A stretch of 64,000 nt of DNA, from the NCBI RefSeq assembly GCF_035621455.1, contig NZ_CP141823.1, positions 372,001-436,000 on the forward strand. The letters run 5' to 3'. The DNA is from Vibrio natriegens NBRC 15636 = ATCC 14048 = DSM 759 (GTDB lineage Bacteria; Pseudomonadota; Gammaproteobacteria; Enterobacterales; Vibrionaceae). Position 1 is the first letter of the stretch. The number at the start of each line of letters is the position of its first letter. Under the pieces are notes generated by a model that was not told the DNA's origin, did not search any database, and saw nothing but the letters and a program-made list of their open reading frames with translations. Both the position numbers and the translations under genes were made by a program. Positions 59,351 to 64,000 of this stretch are shown one piece after another.

Positions 59351-60016
59351 TTAGCGGCTTAATCTGACTAACCAGCGAAACAACTTAAACTGACTAGGTA
59401 GGTAAAACATATACTCGGGATGCCACTGAACACCCCTGATAGGCCGGGAATGCGTGCTCTCGATCGCTTGAATAAAACCGTCCAGATCTCGCCCCGCAAC
59501 ACGTAAGCCATCCCCAACATCTTTTACAGCTTGATGGTGCAAGCTATTTACCCTCAACTTAGGCTTGCCACACAAAGAAAACAGATCTGACTCTCTATCG
59601 ACGAACACTTGCTTAGTAGGTAGCAAGCCCGGACGATTATAGGTCCGCTTACGTAGCGTCGAGATATCCGCATACAGGTTGCCACCATGCACAACATTCA
59701 CCAGTTGTGCGCCGCGACATATCCCCAAAATGGGAACCTCGTTTTCTAGCGCCCATTTTATCCACTCTATCTCTAGCTTATCGCGTTCAGGATCAAATTC
59801 ATCCCGCTCACTGGCTTCGCCACCATAGTGTTCAGGGTCAATGTCATCACCGCCGCCAATGATCAGACCATCGAGTGGTTTCCCTGATCTCTGGTGCTTA
59901 ACGCTGATTCTCTCAGGTTTTGCGCCTGCTAGTATGAGCGCGAGTTTTGTACACCACCACGATGGAGACCAACTACGATGGTTACCTGTTACCCCAATTC
60001 TCGGCTTTTTATCCAC
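59351..60016 (-). CDS. Class I glutamine amidotransferase-like peptidase (C26, PuuD-like)
   Basis: The 221-residue protein has the peptidase C26/gamma-glutamyl hydrolase fold. Features are GLIIGGGDDIDPEHYGG near 50, the nucleophile elbow GICRGAQLVN near 98 with its Cys, and the His-Glu pair in GVQWHPE near 197. PuuD-type enzymes hydrolyse gamma-glutamyl-GABA. Here the start (GTG at 60016, behind AAGGAAG) overlaps the amidoligase gene by 28 nt, so the two are translated together. The pair probably makes and trims a gamma-glutamyl or similar amide, rather than acting in putrescine use (inference). Confidence 0.85.
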   Translation of the reverse strand: MDKKPRIGVTGNHRSWSPSWWCTKLALILAGAKPERISVKHQRSGKPLDGLIIGGGDDIDPEHYGGEASERDEFDPERDKLEIEWIKWALENEVPILGICRGAQLVNVVHGGNLYADISTLRKRTYNRPGLLPTKQVFVDRESDLFSLCGKPKLRVNSLHHQAVKDVGDGLRVAGRDLDGFIQAIESTHSRPIRGVQWHPEYMFYLPSQFKLFRWLVRLSR

Positions 60017-60963
60017 TGACTGACTTCCTTAACCCAATCACTACGTTTTACACCGATAAGCGGCAGAGACATTTCTTTAAAACGACGAGATAAAAAGTCC
60101 AGTGCCTTCGTATCGGCAGCTAAAGCCTCGACCAGATACCATATATTCCAGGACATCGCGAAGCTCCAATTTGTATTTTCAATCAAACAATCGGGTAAGC
60201 GGTAATGAAATGTAGGCCTTTGATTTACTTTGCTATCCTTCACAGCATTATTCACTTTTTCTTCATCAATAAAGGCAAATAGTGGAAGCATATCTAATGC
60301 ACGGTTCCGGCTCGGATTATGAAGAAGATAATCATCGATCAACGCATCCATATCCGTATAGGTCTTGTCGAGAAGTAGTTCAACATAATCTTCAGAATAT
60401 AACTGGATGTAAGGGCTGATTTTTCGCGCCAAATTAACGTCGTGCGCTTCATTTAGCCACCATTGAAGTAACCCATATGCTTGCAAATAGGAGTGGACCG
60501 TCTGAACATCTAGCGATGGTAGTTCTGGGTTAATATGGACGCCAAAAGCCGCAACAACTGAATCATCGGTTCCTTTAGCACCAGCATCACGCAATGCTGG
60601 AATAAGCGCATCCAATTTTTCCAGCTCATCAAGTGGGAATGGAGGAGATACGATTTCCAATGGAACCACGGATAACGCCAGTTGATGTAAAAAATCCACC
60701 CACTCGTGTCCATCATCTTTGACTTTCGCCTCCAGCGCCGTGTTTTTAAGAAACTCCCAGTCTAATTCAACTTTAAACTTACCGTATTCAGGCGTATGTA
60801 AAACGTATTCTACCGCGGACTTTTGCTCTAGCTCACCACCAAAAACCTTTTGCAGTATTTGGGTGGCGTCCCCTATGGTTAAACCGGTAAATTCGATCTC
60901 AAACCCAACACGGCGAACTTCTTTAGCTTCTGTCGTCGTTAAAGGCGGAGTTTTAAATGCCAT
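59989..60963 (-). CDS. Putative amidoligase (Amidoligase_2, GCS2/ATP-grasp-like ligase fold)
   Basis: A 324-residue enzyme of the amidoligase family predicted to join a carboxylate and an amine using ATP, related to glutamate-cysteine ligase and glutamine synthetase folds. Diagnostic elements: RVGFEIEFTGL near 20 with the two metal-type Glu, KVELDWEFLKN, PLEIVSPPFPLDELEKLD near 105 and AAFGVHINPE near 140. ATG at 60963 is chosen because GGAGG stands 5 nt upstream. It overlaps the C26 amidotransferase downstream. This gene pairing is known from the comparative analysis of amidoligases, but its product has not been established. Confidence 0.82.
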   Translation of the reverse strand: MAFKTPPLTTTEAKEVRRVGFEIEFTGLTIGDATQILQKVFGGELEQKSAVEYVLHTPEYGKFKVELDWEFLKNTALEAKVKDDGHEWVDFLHQLALSVVPLEIVSPPFPLDELEKLDALIPALRDAGAKGTDDSVVAAFGVHINPELPSLDVQTVHSYLQAYGLLQWWLNEAHDVNLARKISPYIQLYSEDYVELLLDKTYTDMDALIDDYLLHNPSRNRALDMLPLFAFIDEEKVNNAVKDSKVNQRPTFHYRLPDCLIENTNWSFAMSWNIWYLVEALAADTKALDFLSRRFKEMSLPLIGVKRSDWVKEVSQWIKSRELG

Positions 60964-61497
60964 AATTGCCTCCACTTATGATGATTACAGATTCGAAAAT
61001 CGTTTATTCAACAGTACTATTCGTAACATAAAATGCCACTGCAAAAAACCTCAGATCTTTTTTCACCTAGAACAATCAAACAGAATGGCAAGGCTTCTTA
61101 CCTTTCTACCCCTTCGTTTAACCAACTGAAATTAAGTTATTTTTATGTTAGACAGTGACAGCGCTGACATCACTCTACTCTTGGATCCTGTGCATATCAT
61201 TTAACATTTTTATGTCTTCGCTGATATCACAAAATCAATGTCGGTATTGTTTTCCATGTGCGCACGATTGGTTGTTTTAGATAATGGTAATCCTAAAATC
61301 GGTCTTCAATACCGACATGAGGCAATGGTTGAAGGCTATGAATGATCATAAGATTAAGATAGTCCAGATCCGTGATATTTAGAGATACGTTAAAAACTTC
61401 AAACACTTCTTTATAAGATGAACAATCCATTCCATGAATTGCTCATCAATTGTATGACCTAAAGTAAGCCATTATTTATCTGACGTAACTATCAATG
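60964..61497. other. Intergenic region amidoligase to nhaC, with 12-bp inverted repeat
   Basis: About 530 bases without a convincing gene. Perfect inverted repeats ATGTCGGTATTG (61238-61249) and CAATACCGACAT (61307-61318) enclose 57 bp. A 35-codon plus-strand frame begins in the left copy. The amidoligase promoter must lie at the left side. Confidence 0.45.
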
Positions 61498-62952
61498 TCA
61501 GATATTAGTTTGCTGCCTTTGTGTATCAACACCATCACGTATTTCACTGTGACTGTGTGTTTCGTCATTGGTATTTTGCAACTGAGCAATGGAAAAACCG
61601 GTCAACGCAAAGATGATGGATATTATGGGAACCACAAAATTAAGTATTGCATAGGGAGCGTATTCAAAGGCACCAACCCCAAGAGTGGCAAGGATAAAGA
61701 CGCCACAGGTATTCCAGGGAATAAACACGGAGGTCAGGGTACCGCCATCTTCCAGTGCCCTGGACAGATTCTTAGAGTGCAGCCCCTTTTCCTGATAGGT
61801 ACTGGCAAACATTCTTGCAGGCACAACGACAGAGATATACTGCTCTGAACAGGTTGCGTTGGTCAGAAAACAGGAAGAAATAGTGGTTGGGATCAGGCTT
61901 TTTGCCGACTTAGATGAGCTGATTATTTTTTCAACAATAGATTTCAGCATTCCTGTGTTTTCAAGTATCCCTCCCAGAGTCATGGCGACAATGGTCATGG
62001 AGACCGTATACATCATAGATTCCAAGCCGCCCCGATTGAACAGGCCGTCGACCATGTCGTTACCAGTTTCAATGCTGAAGCCGACTTGTAGTGCTTTCAC
62101 TGCTTCCGCCACAGAGCCACCCTGAATGAAGATCTGGCTCAGAAAACCTAACAAAATACCCGCGAATAAGGCTGGCAGGGCTGGAACCTTCCGAGTGACG
62201 AGAAAAATCACGAAGACTGGGATTAACAATAGCCAAGGAGAAATAACAAAGTTGTCCTGCAATATGGCCATTGTCGTGCTGATTTGTTCAAACTCGGCGT
62301 CGCCAGCAGATAAGCTCTGGCCCAGATACCAGTATACGGTTAGGGCAATCAACAGGCCGGGTACGGTAGTGTAGAACATATGTTTAATATGCTCAAAAAG
62401 ATCGGTGCCGGTTAGTCCCGCGGCCAGGTTGGTGGTATCGGACAAGGGAGACATCTTGTCCCCAAAATAGGCACCGGATATCACGGCTCCTGCAACCATA
62501 GGGGAGGGAATACCCATACTGACACCAATGCCCATACCAGCAACACCAATGGTGCCCATGGTGGACCACGAACTACCGATGGCAATAGACACTATGGCAC
62601 AGATAAGAGTAATGGAAACAAGAAACAGAGATGGAGACAGTATTTGCAACCCGTAGTAAATCATGCTTGCTACAACGCCACCACCAATCCAAGCACCTAT
62701 GGCCATACCAACCAGCAGAATGATTACGACGGCGGGGAGAGCCAGTTTGATGCCACTGTAGATGCTATCTTCTATATGCTGCCACTTATAACCATGCATC
62801 CAGGCGACCAGCGCTGCGGTCATGGTGCCAAATACAAGAGGTATATGTGGACTACCTTCAAATATGACAATAGTTACTAACATGGCACCAACCATCAGGA
62901 TGATCGGAAAAATTGCCATGGTGAAGGGTATTTTTGGAGTATCGTTATTCAT
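61498..62952 (-). CDS. nhaC: Na+/H+ antiporter, NhaC family
   Basis: A 484-residue inner-membrane protein with about 12 helices. NhaC hallmarks are GSSWSTMGTIGVAGMGIG near 130, ISGAYFGDKMSPLSDTTNLAAG near 160 and the late FLTNATCSEQYISVVVPARMF near 360. It exchanges sodium for protons, and some members move organic cations or amino acids. Its GC content seems higher than that of the flanking gaps. It lies 330 nt after the ornithine cyclodeaminase gene on the same strand, so the two may be linked but not tightly. Confidence 0.92.
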   Translation of the reverse strand: MNNDTPKIPFTMAIFPIILMVGAMLVTIVIFEGSPHIPLVFGTMTAALVAWMHGYKWQHIEDSIYSGIKLALPAVVIILLVGMAIGAWIGGGVVASMIYYGLQILSPSLFLVSITLICAIVSIAIGSSWSTMGTIGVAGMGIGVSMGIPSPMVAGAVISGAYFGDKMSPLSDTTNLAAGLTGTDLFEHIKHMFYTTVPGLLIALTVYWYLGQSLSAGDAEFEQISTTMAILQDNFVISPWLLLIPVFVIFLVTRKVPALPALFAGILLGFLSQIFIQGGSVAEAVKALQVGFSIETGNDMVDGLFNRGGLESMMYTVSMTIVAMTLGGILENTGMLKSIVEKIISSSKSAKSLIPTTISSCFLTNATCSEQYISVVVPARMFASTYQEKGLHSKNLSRALEDGGTLTSVFIPWNTCGVFILATLGVGAFEYAPYAILNFVVPIISIIFALTGFSIAQLQNTNDETHSHSEIRDGVDTQRQQTNI

Positions 62953-63281
62953 AATCCCTCTTACTCTTAATTATTGAGTATAAATTTCACAAAGAATTGA
63001 ATTGTGAAATTAGTAAAATCCATGTAAAAATTAAATTATCAAACAACATTTAGTAACTATCTTATTGTCCGATAAAAAATAGCATCGATATTATTTTTCT
63101 TGAAGTTTCACTGGTCTTCCATTTATTAATTATACGAATACTTCCTATCTAGCTCGTTAATTAATAACAATTTACAATGGACCCAAGAAATAACTCCCCG
63201 GGCCCACTTGTATTCAATATCCAATAAGAGCGAAGCTAAGTTGGGTTTTGGTGTCCAGCTAAATATGTCTTAATATTTTCA
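62953..63281. other. Intergenic region nhaC to ornithine cyclodeaminase
   Basis: About 330 AT-rich bases that must hold the nhaC promoter. No clear terminator or repeat was seen. Confidence 0.4.
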
Positions 63282-64000
63282 TTAAACAGCCTGCATTAAT
63301 TCAACATTCTCATCCTGATATAACAATGCATAAAGATCTTTTGAGTTGTCAGGTTTCGGAACCAAATCGATTAACTCACCCAAATTGTTTTGTTGGGAAA
63401 TATCAAGTAGCAAGCGCAGCGCTGAGTAATCTTCTAATGCAAAACCAACCGAATCAAAGATTGTAATTTCCTCATCGGACGTTCTTCCTGGCTTAGTGCC
63501 ACTAAGTACTTCCCAAAACTCGGTCACCTGGTGCTCTGCCGGCAGTTGCTGAATATCGCCCTCAATACGGCTTTGAGGCTCAAACTCAACAAATATTCTA
63601 CCTTGTGTAAGAACGTCCATGTGTAGCTCGGTTTTTCCGGGGCAGTCTCCCCCCACGGCGTTGATATGCACACCGGGCGCCACCATGTCCGGGGTCAAAA
63701 TGGTAGCTAGACGTTTATCTGCGGTAACAGTAGTGATGATATCGACATTTTTGACCGCTTCTTTCGCCGAATTACAGATGGTGATGGTTAGACCTTCCAC
63801 TTTGCGAAGGTTACGCTTGAGTTTTTCACTTGCCAGCGGATCAACGTCAAAACAGCGTATTTCACTGATCCCTAGCAGCTTATGGAAGGCCAGAGCCTGA
63901 AACTCGCTTTGAGAGCCATTGCCAATCAGGGCCATGGTACGGGAGTTTTTTCTGGCCAGTTTTTTTGCGACCATCACCGAGGTGGCAGCCGTGCGTAGGG
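63282..64000 (-). CDS. Ornithine cyclodeaminase family protein, N-terminus beyond window
   Basis: The frame is open to the right edge, so the true start lies outside; the visible 239 residues are about two-thirds of the usual 340-360. The edge reads RTAATSV, which belongs to the conserved RTAA motif of the family. The NAD-binding loop ALIGNGSQSEFQALAFH and the catalytic GGDCPGKTELH follow, the latter with the Asp used in proline formation. This matches ornithine cyclodeaminase, which converts ornithine to proline and ammonia. Relatives include alanine and lysine cyclodeaminases and mu-crystallin, so the substrate is probable rather than certain. Confidence 0.88.
   Translation of the reverse strand, partial: LRTAATSVMVAKKLARKNSRTMALIGNGSQSEFQALAFHKLLGISEIRCFDVDPLASEKLKRNLRKVEGLTITICNSAKEAVKNVDIITTVTADKRLATILTPDMVAPGVHINAVGGDCPGKTELHMDVLTQGRIFVEFEPQSRIEGDIQQLPAEHQVTEFWEVLSGTKPGRTSDEEITIFDSVGFALEDYSALRLLLDISQQNNLGELIDLVPKPDNSKDLYALLYQDENVELMQAV

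Noticed and set aside
60719..61129. 136-codon plus-strand frame across the amidoligase start
   Set aside because: Mostly antisense to the amidoligase, no family resemblance and no ribosome site.

Overview
The window looks like chromosomal DNA of a marine gammaproteobacterium, most likely a Vibrio or a close relative. This is inferred from overall gene character: an mrcB-type PBP1b, a DUF1840 protein, an irgB/irgA-like iron locus, a giant VCBS-repeat type I secreted adhesin and three TRAP transporters. No rRNA or tRNA gene, IS element or CRISPR array was seen. Most of the window is accessory catabolism.

Left end (1-13.5 kb): a type I secretion/adhesin operon on the minus strand. It reads ABC protein with degenerate ATPase motifs, second ABC protein, HlyD-type adaptor, then a giant adhesin (at least 2,816 residues) that runs off the left edge. 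The adhesin carries a tandem array with an exact 915-bp period. The second ABC gene is split by one in-frame TGA just before its nucleotide-binding domain. An SRAP-domain gene follows.

14-25.5 kb: a TRAP transporter with an exported metallo-beta-lactamase-fold protein, then an AraC regulator divergent from pobA (4-hydroxybenzoate to protocatechuate), an orphan LuxR-type regulator, and an exported seven-bladed PD40 propeller protein. 24.6-28.9 kb: a LysR regulator divergent from a TonB-dependent siderophore receptor with two Fur-box-like sites, and an orphan siderophore-binding protein.

29-46 kb: the catabolic core. A minus-strand operon ligJ-ligK-galD-ligI-ligA-ligB encodes most of the protocatechuate 4,5-cleavage pathway, and the missing dehydrogenase ligC lies 10 kb away. 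Between them, aroE-aroQ (plus) and a TRAP-AEC-quiC operon (minus) would convert quinate/shikimate into protocatechuate. A LysR regulator with two tandem HTH domains heads the ligC segment. PobA and QuiC therefore both supply protocatechuate, and the lig genes take it to pyruvate and oxaloacetate.

46-57 kb: mrcB and a DUF1840 gene form a short housekeeping stretch. They are followed by a glutarate module: TRAP-TAXI transporter, glutarate 2-hydroxylase and L-2-hydroxyglutarate dehydrogenase, with flanking LysR genes. Right end (57-64 kb): a DMT permease, an AraC regulator, an overlapping glutamine-amidotransferase/amidoligase pair (the best candidate here for uncharacterised chemistry), an NhaC antiporter, and an ornithine cyclodeaminase cut by the right edge.
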